NCBI GenBank assembly: GCA_903813345.2
Contig: CAIIXF020000001.1
Span: 3,410,001-3,474,000 of the forward strand
DNA length: 64,000 bases
Reading direction: 5' to 3'
Origin: Owenia fusiformis
Taxonomy: Eukaryota > Annelida > Polychaeta > Sabellida > Oweniidae
Shown: one piece after another, positions 1 through 12,573 of the stretch
How the letters are laid out: the number at the start of each line of letters is the position of its first letter
Position numbering within the stretch: the stretch's first letter is position 1
Made by a program: the position numbers and the translations under genes
The notes under the pieces: model-generated
The model's database searches: none
What the model was told of the DNA's origin: nothing
The model's input: only the letters and a program-made list of their open reading frames with translations

Positions 1-32
1 TAACATAAAATACATGTAAATGTAATCCTTAC

Positions 33-679
33 GTTTGGTAGGATCTAAAGAATTAACCAAAGCATCTGGACACGTGGTGTTAATGAATTCTGAAATAAAA
101 ATACTAAATTATTTTAATACAAGAATCAAAGCACATTTTAAAAATTATTTTTAGTTTTAACTATTCCAGAGCTGTAGAGTGGTAAATAATTATATTTATG
201 ATCTGAGTTTCACTACGTTAACTTACCACCAGCCGCATAACATGCTGCATCATTTTGACATTCAGGTCTTACATTGTAATCCCAGTCACAAATCAACTCT
301 TCCTGGTTCCATACAAGAGGTTCTGGACACACTTTTAATGTGGCAATGTTGAGAAATGCATCACAAACATAATACGAACAGCATGTTGGTCCTACTAGGT
401 AGCCACAAGAATCGCATAGAGCTGTAACATATCATTTTTGTGGTATTTACAATTTACAACAGTATATAAAATATACCAATTTATTATTCTTTCCAATTGA
501 AAGAACAAATTGAAACATGTTCTATGAGCATGTAGAGCATACTCCTTTTTGAAGAATTAATTGTTTTATCATTTTTTATTATCTTATATTAAAGGTATAC
601 CTTTCTGTGAAGCATTTAGTTGGATGGTTACGGATGTTCCACCAACTATCAGGGCAGAAGCCACAAAAAGAAACAACAT
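33..679 (-). CDS. Secreted chitin-binding (CBM14/peritrophin-A) protein, 5' part, runs off left edge
   Basis: Three coding exons read on the minus strand: 601-679 (start codon 677-679), 227-421 and 33-89. All junctions are GT-AG and phase 1, so the exons join without a frame break. Exon 601-679 begins with a hydrophobic signal peptide (MLFLFVASALIVGGTSVT). Exon 227-421 carries the cysteine spacing of a chitin-binding type-2 domain: CDSCGYLVGPTCC, then VCDAF, KVCPE, LICDW and RPEC. The tryptophan before the last cysteines (ICDWDYN) is typical of the fold. Exon 33-89 (NTTCPDALVN) looks like the start of a second such domain. Known role of the family: extracellular proteins that bind chitin in matrices or in immunity. 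The gene continues below position 1. The phase-1 symmetrical exons fit domain-wise exon shuffling. Confidence 0.8.
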
Positions 680-1090
680 CACAACCTAGAAAAAATTATA
701 TAGTAAGCATATAGCTTCCTATACCTGTTGCTGTTAAAAACTGGACTAACAGAGACTGAATAAATGTGACGTCAAAAGATAGATGTCACCAAATTTAGAT
801 TTTTAATTTTAATCTCTAGCTCTAAATAATATTGACCAGAAATCATTAAGTCAATGAAAGTAAATGAAGAAAATAGTTTTGGATTCACTATAATGGGACA
901 TTTCACATGAATCCACCTGAAGGTTCCCAGTTTAAAAGAAATATATCTTCTCTACAAACAACCTGCCTCTATTTCTGGCTTGTGTGTTTGTGAAGTAAAC
1001 ATAATCTAAATGTTTTTTTAAATGATAATAATAAAAAATAATTGACACTCCCCATGAAATAAATCGAATTAATTAAAACTGATTACTTAC

Positions 1091-1180
1091 CAAATGTAAG
1101 ATGCGCCAATATCAATGTTGTTTTCTTGTGCTCTCTGTTGGAATGTGTTGCCTTTTGGGGTCAGACAACAAATGCGGCAG
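1091..1180 (-). other. Probable 5' UTR exon of the CBM14 gene
   Basis: On the minus strand a good donor (TTTG|GTAAGTAA) lies at 1090/1091. It is upstream of the acceptor TTTTTTCTAG that opens the signal-peptide exon at 685. No ATG in the coding frame is needed here. A TATA-like TATTTAAG (minus strand, 1206-1213) sits about 30 bp before the assumed start near 1180. The upstream end is a guess. Confidence 0.4.
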
Positions 1181-1213
1181 TTTCACACTAATCTGTGGAT
1201 TATAACTTAAATA

Positions 1214-2638
1214 TTTGTCAATGATGCGTCATGTTGCCACATCATCATCCCTATCAACACCATCGATTCTGTCTTTCATGTGCCTCAGGGATTGAACATA
1301 AAGTCAATCATTCGTTTACTACTCTTCATTAGATTAACATTTAATACCTTTGTTATTTACTTAAAATATGCATGCAAGCACATACTCGTTACCGCTTAAC
1401 ACCTTAAAATGTAGTTACTATCATTTTAAATAAGACTAAGCTTGATTGAATTCTCTTTAATCATATATTCTTATGTTAAAATAAACTGGATAAAATTTAA
1501 AAATTAAACTTTCTGAAATAGACAAAAATGGAAAATATTATTGTATTGTAGATCAAAGACTTAAAATATGGTTCAATCATGTCATTCCATTTTGGGCATT
1601 ATACAATAGTTAAGGGAGTGGACTCTAGTCTGGGCTATAAAGTGGATAACTTTTCACTCGGAATCTTCATTGAAAATGAGCAATCACTGAAGAAACATTT
1701 GATCATTTCCCAACTTAAACAATTAAATTAATCAAATGACATTTATTGTATTTTCAAAAAGCATTTATAACCTTTTTCATGTTAATCTCAGCTTATACTT
1801 CTGAACATGTTATGTGACTCAAGAAACAAGACAATACAATGTTTAGTATTATACATTGAACTTATTATAACGAGTCTTAACATTTGTTGAGGTATACAGG
1901 TATACAGTATACTATCTTAGTTTTCACATGATGTTCTACAATACAGCATTCTAATTGAGGTGAATTCCTCTCTTCTGAAAGGTGTGGGTGTTTCTGCATA
2001 TATATAAGGAATTTCAATTCCATAGTTACTTTTGTTTCTTTACAAAGCCCCAACCCATTAGGCCTATTCTTCTCATCATGACCCTTTGACATCATTAATT
2101 TGACTGACTGTAACAGGAAACATCAGTTCGAAATTTTGGATATTTATAATATCCACCTTTTTAACATTGGTCAATTTGTGTATAAATGGTACAACTGATT
2201 AACAGTGTTGCCACAACATTTTGGTGTCTTTCCATATAAATGTTGATATTCACAATTATCATACTCGCTATTGTCAGGATTTCCATGCTTTTGGATATAA
2301 CACCAAAGTTGGATTTTTTCTATAAAGATTCATTCACTTGATTTAGATTCTATCAAGTATCACCAAATATATCATTTTGGGTCTCAAATGCATTTAATCA
2401 CAATTTACCATCTCCAGCAGTATTTGTCCGAAGACCATACTTCATTTTGCTGCCACTCCACCTGCTCCTCCCTGATGACTGTTATTTATATGTATTTATT
2501 TATTTGCGCTATTATTATATTCAATTTATAAATCAAACAGTATATACACCTAGATATAGGTTGTTCACTGTAAATGATTTGTATTTTGATTTATTGTTAT
2601 ATGACGGAAATAAGTAATAAATATAAACAAGGAAACGA
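1214..2638. other. Intergenic, no gene seen
   Basis: AT-rich sequence without a codon-like open frame, splice-flanked exon or recognisable repeat. The 72-codon frame at 1877-2095 resembles no family known to me. Confidence 0.5.
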
Positions 2639-3970
2639 GATCACACCATCAAAAAACTTTCAAAATGGCCGCCAGAAAAAATGGCTGCCCAGAAATTAAT
2701 CAGCTCTAAAACTTGATATCCTCTATCCAGTCGAAATGTTGAGGCATGCGCAGACCTCTATTTAGTGATATTTTCATTTCAAATATGGCGGCCAATCCGA
2801 TGTCTAACGACCCTTACAAAGAATCTAGGCAGTTTGCATTTTTACCTCCTGTGAAATAACAAGTGGAATTTTAGTGGTTGTTTTGTGTTTTCTTATCATT
2901 CTGCATCGTAATTCTATGTGATGTGGTGTTGAAATGTCAGCAGAAATACATATCCATACGATAATCGAGTGAATCAGTTAACAGATTTTTCGAAAACCTG
3001 TCTCGTGCTAAGAGTGTAAAAACTTGTATTAACATGCTCAAAAGTGCCAATGTGCTCATCAATGTCAAGCTAAATCAATGTTGTGTCTAAAACAGGTACC
3101 CGATCTACTCAAAACAGCTTGTCATTCACGTATACACGCTTAGCAAACACGGCGAAATGACCTGAATCTTGGAATTTCGTTCGAGAGCTAGTAATGTTTG
3201 CTCCGGTCTTCGTCATAAGTGTTCATCAGACTTCACGCATGCGCAGGAGAAAAACCATCAACCAATAAGGTCTATAAATCAATTTTGCGCATGCGCCTTA
3301 CAACGGTAAAGAAATTCGTATTTATGAACGAACCAGTTTGAGATAACCCGATATCAGTCGGAGAAATCTGACGATCTACGAAACTCACTTCAAAAAATCA
3401 AATGCGGACTGACGGCGTATTCTACTATGTTTGGATCTAAGATTTTCAGTATAGATAAAGTCTTTTATGATCTTTTTTTTGACGAAAAATTTTAACATGC
3501 GCAGAAGTCCCATTTTCGTTGTACCATATTGACTGTATCATGTGTGCAAATTTGGAGACAATCCAACAAGTGGTTTTCCAAAAATGGCAATGATAAGATA
3601 TATCGGAAAACCTTCAAAATGGCCACCAGAAAACTAGATCGCCGCCAAAAAGTCTATTAGCTCTACAACTTGAAATCCTCTATTATGTGTGCGAATTTGG
3701 AGAAAAATCTGATGAGCGGTTTTCCTAAAATGGCAATGACAAGTTTTTCCGAAAAACCTTCAAATTGGCTGCCAGAAAACAAGATGGACACCCAAAAGTT
3801 GATCAGCTCTAGAACTTGATATCTTCTATCATGTGTGCGAATTTGGAAAATATCCGATGAGCGGTTTTTGTGAAATGGCGATGACAAAATAGCGGGACGA
3901 TCACGATCACAATCAAGATCATGACCATGATCACAACGACTATGATGACTATATCCCACCGATGGTGTGA
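2639..3970. mobile_element. Non-autonomous TIR element, copy 1 (GATCACACCATC ends)
   Basis: The left end GATCACACCATCA (2639-2651) is mirrored by GATGGTGTGA at 3961-3970. The interior carries repeated 'aaaatggccgccagaaaa...agctctagaacttgatatcctctat' modules and a right-end run of GATCAC/GATCAT hexamers. A second copy with the same ends and the same hexamer tract lies at 60265-61742. No transposase is seen. Confidence 0.6.
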
Positions 3971-4045
3971 CAAAAAGTGTCTTTTAAATGGTATCATGAT
4001 GCCCTATACTGTATTTAACTTATCAAACATATACATCTAAAACAA

Positions 4046-5431
4046 CTAGACTTTGGAAATTGAACGAAGTTCAATTTCAGACTCCAGATCTAGACTCTAA
4101 AATAAGCCGAGTCATCCAGAATAAGCTGAGTCATCCAGAATAAGATGGATGGATAAAATAGGAAGGTAGGATAGGATAGAATGGGAAGGAACGATAGGAT
4201 AGAATAAGAAAGAAGGATAGGATAGAACAGAATAGGAAGAAATGATATGATAAAAGAGGATAGGAAGGAAAGGATACGAAGGAAGGATAGATAGGAAGGA
4301 TAGGATAGGATCAGATAGGAAGGATGGATGAATTTTTCAATATTTTCTTCTCTACTCTTGACTTTCTATCAGGATACCATCAGATCGATTTTCCGAAATT
4401 TCAAAACGCCATAACTTCCGAACTGGAAGTCGGATCTAAATTTGATTTAAAGATTCGAATTCCTGACAAAATTCTACCCCTAATTCATAACTCATACGTT
4501 AAATTTGGCGAATTTTTATTTTGACCTACTTTTTGGACACGCCATAACTTCGGAACCGGAAGTCGGATCGAAATTTGGTTTGCAGATTCGGATTTCTGAG
4601 AAAATTCTATTCTTAATTCATAACTCAATCGTTAAATTTGGAGAACTTTTTATTTTGACCTACTTTTCGGACACCATATCTCAAAATTGGGTCAAAATAC
4701 TGTCTGACGGCAAAAGGCTAACGCTATTAGCACACTCTTGGCTACATGTATACACAATTTCGAAGAATATAATTAAAGTGTAGTGTCAGAATCGCAAAAA
4801 TAAGGAAAACCTTTGGATTTGACCTAGATTTTGACCTAGGCATTTTGGTGTCAACTTTTTGAAGCTAGATGGCTTTTGAGGTTCCCTTCTTTTAAAGGCT
4901 TTCATTAAATTAAGCTGATCTCAGTCTACATTTCGTATTTTTCACTTCAAAAAAATCTTTTTTCCCATTGACTTAACATGGGCACCAAATTTAGCGATTT
5001 TTGAACTTTTAAAACGACATAACTTCCGAACCGGAAGTCGGATCGAAATTTGGTTTGCAGATTCAGATTCCTGACAAAATTCTACCCCTAATTCATAACT
5101 CATACCCTGAATTTGGAGAACTTTTGTTTTGACCTACTTTCTGGACGCCATACTTCAAAATCGGTAAGAGTAATTAAAAAAAACAAGGACACTTATAAAA
5201 GGACTTTTTCTAAGCTACATGATGAAAAAACAATGAAGACGTTTCGATAAATAACGACGAAGATAATTGATAGAATGTTGAAAATGTAAGATTTGACCTA
5301 GTTCTTGACCTTTGACCTAGATAAAAAATTGACCCAATTTCCGAGAAACTAGATACTGGACCTAAATTGACCATATACAGGACTTGACTCAATGTCTTCT
5401 AGTTAAGGAGAAAACGTGGGTAGAAGAATAA
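4046..5431 (+). repeat. Hairpin-headed repeat, unit 1 (block A)
   Basis: The unit begins CTAGACTTTG followed by the head hairpin GAAATTGAAC/GTTCAATTTC and AGACTCCAGAT. A GATAGGAAGGATAGG microsatellite (about 4141-4325) follows, then tandem sub-repeats of about 470 bp ('ccataacttccgaaccggaagtcgg...'), then TGACCTAGTTCTTGACCTTTGACCTAG near the end. It ends in an A/G-rich tract running into the next CTAGA. Short open frames inside it are by-products of the repeat and do not look like genes. Confidence 0.85.
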
Positions 5432-7131
5432 CTAGATTTTGGAAATTGAACGAGTTCAATTTCAGACTCCAGATCTAGACTTTTTTTAGCCGAGTCATTC
5501 AAAATAAGCTATGTCATCCAGCAAAAGATAGATGGATGGGTGAAAAAGGAAGGAAGGATAGGATAGAATAGGAAGGAACGATAGGATAGAATAGGAAAGA
5601 AGGATAGAATAGAACAGGAAGAGGATACGTAGCAAGGGTAGATAGGAAGGATAGGATAGGATCAGAAAGGAAGGATGGATGCATTTTTCAATATTTTCTT
5701 CTCTACTCTTGACTTTCTATCAGGATACCATCAGATCGATTTTTCTCGAAATTCAAAACGCCATAACTTCCGAACAAGAAGTCGGATCGAAATTTGAATT
5801 GCAGATTCGGATTCCTCACAAAATTCTACCCCTAATTCATAACTCATAAGTTAAATTTGGAGAATTTTTTATTTTGACCTACTTTTCGGACACCATATCT
5901 CAAAAGTGGGTCGAAATACTTTCTGACGGCAAAAGGCTAACACTATAGGCACACTCTTTCCTACCTGTATACAAAATTTTGAAGCAAATCATTCAGATAT
6001 AGTGTAAGAATCGCAAAAATAAGGAAAAACTATGAATTTGACCTAGATTTTGACCTAGGGATTTTGGCGTCCAAATTTTGAAGTTAGGTAGCCTTCGAGG
6101 TCCCCTTCTTTCATAGGCTTTCATTATTTTAAGCTGTACTTAGTCTATATCTCGTATTTTACACTTCAAAAAATTCTTTTTTTCCGATTGACATAACATG
6201 GGGCACCAAATTTAGCAATTTTTGAGCTTTCAAAATGTCATAACTTCCGAACCGGAGGTCGGATCGAAATTTGATTTGCAGATTCAGATTCCTGAGAAAA
6301 TTCTATACTTAATTCATAACTCAAACGTTAAATTTGGAGAATTTTTTATTTTGACCTACTTTTCGGATACCATATCTCAAAAGTGGGTCAAAATACTTTC
6401 TGACGGCAAAAGGCTTACACTATTAGCACACTCTTGGCTACATGTATACAAAATTTCGAAGAATATAATTAATCTGTAGTATCAGAATCGCAAAAATAAG
6501 GAAAAACTATGAATTTGACCTAGATTTTGACTTAGGCATTTTGGTGTCCAAATTTTTATGAAAAGAAGGTTTTGAGGTCCCATTCTTTTATGGGCTTCCA
6601 TTATGTTTAGCTGTGCTTAGTCTATATCTCATATTTTACACTTCAAAAAAATATTTTTTCCCATTGAATTAACATGGGGCACCAAATTTAGCGATTTTTG
6701 AATTTTCAAAACGCCATAACTTCTGAACTGGAAGTCAGATTGAAATTTGGTTTTCAGATTCGGAATCCTGAGAACATTTCCTATAAGACTGATATCCTGG
6801 ACATTGGATTCGGAGAACTTTTTTTTGGACCTCGTTTTCGGACACTGATATCTCGAAATCAGTTTGAGATACCAAAAAACTAAATCGACCCTAGATTTTC
6901 TACTTTTTTATAAGGAACACAATGAAAAAAAAACGGATCAAAAATATTGAAGGACAACCGAGAAAATCGAAAAAAGTGACAAAGTACTGGATTTGACCTA
7001 GTTCTTGACCTTTGACCTAGATAAAAATTTGACCCAATTTCCGAGGAACTAGATACTGAACCTAAATTGACCAAATGATTGACTTTACTGAAGAACTTAT
7101 GGTTATTGAGAAAACTGGGATAGAAAAAGAA

Positions 7132-7162
<31 letters not shown>

Positions 7163-7228
7163 AAGAAGAAGAAGAAGAAGAAAACTGACGAAAACAATAG
7201 ACTCCAGATTTCATCTGGAGTCTAATAA
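5432..7228 (+). repeat. Hairpin-headed repeat, unit 2
   Basis: Same order as unit 1: head hairpin, GATAGGA microsatellite (about 5525-5675), three sub-repeats, and a perfect TGACCTTTGACCT at 7006-7018. A (GAA)n tract at about 7133-7182 precedes a tail hairpin at 7199-7223 (AGACTCCAGAT / ATCTGGAGTCT), and the next head follows within 6 bp. Confidence 0.85.
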
Positions 7229-8616
7229 CTAGACTTTAGAAATTGAACGAAGTTCAATTTCAGACTCCAGATCTAGACTTTTTTTTAAGCCCAGTCATCT
7301 AAAATAAGCCGAGTCATCCAGAATAAGCTGAGTCATCCAGAATAAGATGGATGGATAAAATAGGAAGGTAGGATAGGATAGAATGGGAAGGAACGATAGG
7401 ATAGAATAAGAAAGGATAGGATAGAACAGAATAAGAAGAAAGGATATGATAGAAGAGGATAGGAAGGAAAGGATACGAAGGAAGGATAGATAGGAAGGAT
7501 AGGATAGGATCAGATAGGAAGGATGGATGAATTTTTCAATATTTTCTTCTCTACTCTTGACTTTCTATCAGGATACCATCAGATCGATTTTCCGAAATTT
7601 CAAAACGCCATAACTTGCGAACCGGAAGTCGGATCTAAATTTGATTTAAAGATTCGGATTCCTGACAAAATTCTACCCCTAATTCATAACTCAAACGTTA
7701 AATTTGGCGAATTTTTATTTTGACCTACTTTTTGGACACGCCATAACTTCCGAACCGGAAGTCCGATCGAAATTTGGTTTGCAGATTCGGATTTCTGAGA
7801 AAATTCTATTCTTAATTCATAACTCAAACGTTAAATTTGGAGAACTTTTTATTTTGACCTACTTTTCGGACACCATATCTCAAAAGTGGGTCAAAATACT
7901 TTCTGACGGCAAAAGGCTAACGCTATTAGCACACTCTTGGCTACTTGTATACACAATTTCGAAGAATATAATTGAAGTGTAGTGTTAGAATCGCAAAAAT
8001 AAGAAATAACTTAGAATTTGACCTAGATTTTGACCTAGGCATTTTGGTGTCCAAATTTTGAAGCTATGTGGCTTTTGAGGTCCCCTTCTTTTAAAGGCTT
8101 TGATTATATGAAGCTGAACTCAGTCTATATTTCGCATTTTTCATTTCAAAAAAATCTTTTTTCCCATTGACTTAACATGGGCACCAAATTTAGTGATTTT
8201 TGAGTTTTCAAAACGCCATAACTTCCGAAATTTGGTTTGCAGATTCGGATTCCTGACATAATTCCACCTAATTCATAACTCATACATTGAATTTGGAGCA
8301 CGTTTTGGTGTGACCTACATTCTGGACGCCATATCTCAAAATCGGTAAGAGTAATCAAAAAACGATTTGCCTTACGGAATTAGCTTTGTTTCCAAGGAAC
8401 ATAATGAAAAAAAGACCGAGAAAAAATATTGAAGAACGACTGAGAAAATTGGTAAAATGATGAAAATACAAGATTTGACCTAGTTCTTGACCTTTGACCT
8501 GGACAAAAAATTGACCAAGTTTCCGAGAAACTAGATACTGGACCTAAATTGACTGTATACAGGACTCGACTCAATGTCTTCTAGTTATTGAGAAAACGTG
8601 TAGAGAAAAATAATAA
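7229..8616 (+). repeat. Hairpin-headed repeat, unit 3
   Basis: Head and microsatellite (7346-7525) are nearly identical to unit 1, including the double GCCGAGTCATCCAGAATAAG motif. This suggests a recent duplication of units 1 and 3. There is no tail hairpin: the unit ends in an A-rich tract plus AATAACTAG. Confidence 0.8.
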
Positions 8617-10347
8617 CTAGACATGTAAATTGAACAAGTTCAATTTAAGACTCCAGATTTCAAACTTTGTTTAAGCTGAGTCATCCAGAACTTGTAAGCT
8701 GAGTCATTCAGAATAAGCTGAGTCAGCTAGAATATAGACATTTAGACAACTTTTAAGAAGGCTATCTTCGACTCTATTGGCTTACATGGGGATATCATCA
8801 TATCGACTTTTCGAGACTTCAAACCGCTATAACTATCTAACCAGAAGTTAGATCGAAATTTGGTTTAAAGATTCTGATTCCTGAGAAAATTCTTCCCTTA
8901 ATTCATAACTCATACGTTAAATTTGCAGAATTTTTTATTTTGACCTACATTTCGGACTCCATATCTCAAAAGTGGGTCGAAAAACTTTCTGACGGCAGAA
9001 AGCTAACACTATAAGCACACTCTTTACTACCTGTATACAAAATTTTGAAGCAAATCCTTAAAGTGTAATGTCAGAATCGCAAAAATAAGGAAAAACTATG
9101 AATTTGACCTAGATTTTGACCAAGGCATTTTTGCGTCCAAATTTTAAAGCTAGATAGCCTTCGAGGTCCCCTCCTTTTATAGGCTTTCAGAATATTAAGC
9201 TGTACTCAGTCTATATCTGGTATTTTACACTTCAAAAAATCCTTTTTCTCATTGACATAACATGGGGCACCAAATTTAGCGATTTTTGAGCTTTCAAAAC
9301 GCCATAACTTTCGAACGGGAAGTCGGATCGAAATTTGGTTTGCAGATTCGGATTCCTGACAAAATTTTACCCCTAATTCATAACTCATACGTTAAATTTG
9401 GAATTTTTTTTATTTTGACCTACTTTTTGGACACGCCATAACTTCTGAACCGGAAGTCTGATCGAAATTTGATTTGCAGATTCGGATTCCTGAGAAGATT
9501 CTACCCTTAATTCATAACTCATACGTTGAATCTAGAGAATTTTTTATTTTGACCTACTTTTCGGACACCATATCTCAAAAGTGGGTCAAAATACTTTCTG
9601 ACGGCAAAAGGCTAACACTATTAGCACACTCTTTGCTAACTGTATACAAAATTTTGAAGTAAATTATTAAAGTGTAGTGTCAGAATCGTAAAAATAAGGA
9701 AAAACTATGAATTTGACCTTGATTTTGACCTAGGCATTTTGGTGTCCAAATTTTGAAGCTATGTAGCTTTTGAGGTCCCCTTCTTTTATAAGCATTCATT
9801 ATGTTAAGCTGTACTCAGTCAATATCCTGTATTTTACACTTCGAAAAAGTCTTTTTTCCCATTGACTTAACATAGGCACCAAATTTAGCGATTTTTGAGC
9901 TTTCAAAACGCCATAACTTCCGAACCGGAAGTCCGATCCAAATTTGGTTTGCAGATTTGGATTCCTGAGAAAATTCTACCTCTTTTTCATAGCTCACACA
10001 TTCGATTTGGAGCATATTTAGGCGTGACCTACATTTCGGACGCCATATCTCAAAATCGGTAAGAGTAATCAAAATTCTGATGTCATATCTTTGATTCGCC
10101 TTTTTCTAAGCTACACGATGAAAAAAAGATGGAGGAGTTACGAAAAATATTGACGAAGATATGATGAAGAATGTTGAAAATGTAAGATTTGACCTAGTTC
10201 TTGACCTTTGACCTAGATAAAAATTTGACCTAATTTCCCAGAAAGCCGGTTTCAGTTTTTAGTTAACCATGTAAGTTGGATTAAGTAAGCTGTTATAGTT
10301 GACGAGAAATTTGGTGAGGAGGAAGAAAAAAGAAAGAAAAATAATAA
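8617..10347 (+). repeat. Hairpin-headed repeat, unit 4
   Basis: The head is diverged (ACATGTAAATTGAACAAG) and there is no GATAGGA microsatellite. Three sub-repeats follow. TGACCTTTGACCT is at 10202-10214, and the tail is A/G-rich. Confidence 0.8.
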
Positions 10348-12573
10348 CTAGATTTGTGAAATTGAACAAGTTCAATTTAAGACTCCAGATTTATTTTACC
10401 TAGATAGATCAGTAAAGAGCTGAGTAATTAACTGAGTAATTAGCTGAGTAAGTACCTTAGTAGTAGTTGAGTAAGTAGCTGAGTAAGTAAATGGGTAAAA
10501 AGCTGAGTAGGTAGCTGAGTAAGTAGCTGAGTAAGTACCTGAGTTAGTAGCTGAGTAAGTAGCTAAGTAAGTAATAACTAATTAAGCAATTGAGTAAGTA
10601 GTCAAATAAGTACCTGAGTAGGTAGGGAGGTAAAGTAGGGTATGTAGGAATTTTTGAAAGTTTATTTGATCAATCTGCATCGTGAATACTGGCAAGTGCG
10701 AATTTCAAACTTCAAAATGGCTTAGAATCTTAACCGGGGGTCGGATTGCAATTTTAATTTCAGATCCGGATTCCTTAGGAAATTCTACCCCTAATTCATA
10801 ACTCATACGTTAAATTTGGAGAACTTTTTATTTTGACATACATTTCGATCACCATATCTCAAAAGTGGGTCAAAACACTTCTTGACGGCAACAAGTTAAC
10901 ATTATGAGCACACTCTTTGCTACATGTATACAAAATTTGGAAGAATATCATTGAAGTGTAGTGTCCGAATTGCAACAATAAGAAAAAACTAAGAATTTGA
11001 CCTAGATTTTGAACTAGGTATTTTGGTGTCCAAATTTTGAAGGAAAGTAGCTTTTGAGGTCCCCTTCTTTTATGGGCTTTCATTATGTTTAGCTGTACTC
11101 ATTCTATATCTCGTATTTTTACACTTCAAAAAATTATTCGGTCCCATTGATTTAACATGGGGCACCAAATTTAGCGATTTTTGAGATTTCAAAACGCCAT
11201 AACTTCAGAACAAGAAGTCGGATCGAAATTTGGTTTGCAGATTTGGATTCCTGAGAAAATTTTACCTTAAATTCATAACTCACACATTAAATTGGGATAG
11301 TTTTTATTTTGACCTACTTTTCGGACACCATATCTCAAAAGTGGGTCAAAATACTTTCTGACGGCAAAAGGCTAACACTATGAGCATACTCTTTGCTACC
11401 TGTATACAAAATTTTAAAGCAAATCATTTGAATATAGTGTCAGAATCGCAAAAATAAGGAAAAACTATGAATTTGACCTAGATTTTAACCTAGGGATTTT
11501 GGTGTCCAAATTTTGAAGCTAAGTAGCCTTCGAGGTCCCCTTCTTTAATAGGCTTTCATTATATTAAGCTGTACTCAGTTTATATCTCGTATTTTACACT
11601 TCAAAAAAATCTTTTTTCCCATTGACATAACATGGGGCAGCAAATTTAGCGATTTTTGAGCTTTCAAAACGCCATAACTTCCGAACAGGAGGTCGAATCA
11701 AAATTTGGTTTGCAGATTCAGATTCCTGATAAAATTCTACCCCTAATTCATAACTCATACGTTAAATTTGGAGAATTTTTTAGTTTGACCTACTTTTCGG
11801 ACACCATATCTCAAAAGTGGGTCAAAATACTTTCTGACGGCAAAAGGCTAACACTATTAGCACACTCTTGGCTACATGTATACAAATTTTCGAAGAATAT
11901 AATTAATCTGTAGTGTCAGAATCGCAAAAATAAGGAAAAACTTTGAATTTGACCTAGATTTTGACCTAGGCATTTTGGTGTCCCAATTTTTATGAAAAGA
12001 AGGTCTTGTGGTCCCTTTCTTTTATGGGCTTCCATTATGTTTAGCTGTGCTTAGTCTATATCTCGTATTTTACACTTCAAAAAAATATTTTTTCCCATTG
12101 AATTAACATGGGGCACCAAATTTAGCGATTTTGAATTTTCAAAACGCCATAACTTCTGAACCGGAAGTCAGATTGAAATTTGGTTTTCAGATTCGAAATC
12201 CTGAGAAGATTTACTATAAGACTGATATCCCGGACATTGGATTCGGTGAAATTTTTTTTGGACCTCGTTTTCGGACACTGATATCTCGAAATCGGTTTGA
12301 GATACCAAAAAACTAAATCGACCCTAGGTTTTCTACTTTTTTATGAGGAACACAATGAAAAAAACCAGGATCAAAAATATTGAAGGACGACCGAGATAAT
12401 GGGAAAAAGTGACAAAGTACTGGATTTGACCTAGTTCTTGACCTTTGACCTAGATAAAAATTTGACCTAATTTCCCATCATCCCAGATACATTCCCTAGT
12501 TAATCATGTAAGCAGCTTAAAGTAAGCTCTTCTAGTTGGTGAGAAATCTGGGAAGGAGGAAGAAGAAAAATAA
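10348..12573 (+). repeat. Hairpin-headed repeat, unit 5 (GAGTAAGTA subtype)
   Basis: After the head hairpin this subtype has a different microsatellite, GAGTAAGTAGCTGAGTAAG (about 10410-10640), in place of GATAGGA. The sub-repeats and the terminal TGACCT cluster (12439-12451) are shared with the other subtype. Confidence 0.8.
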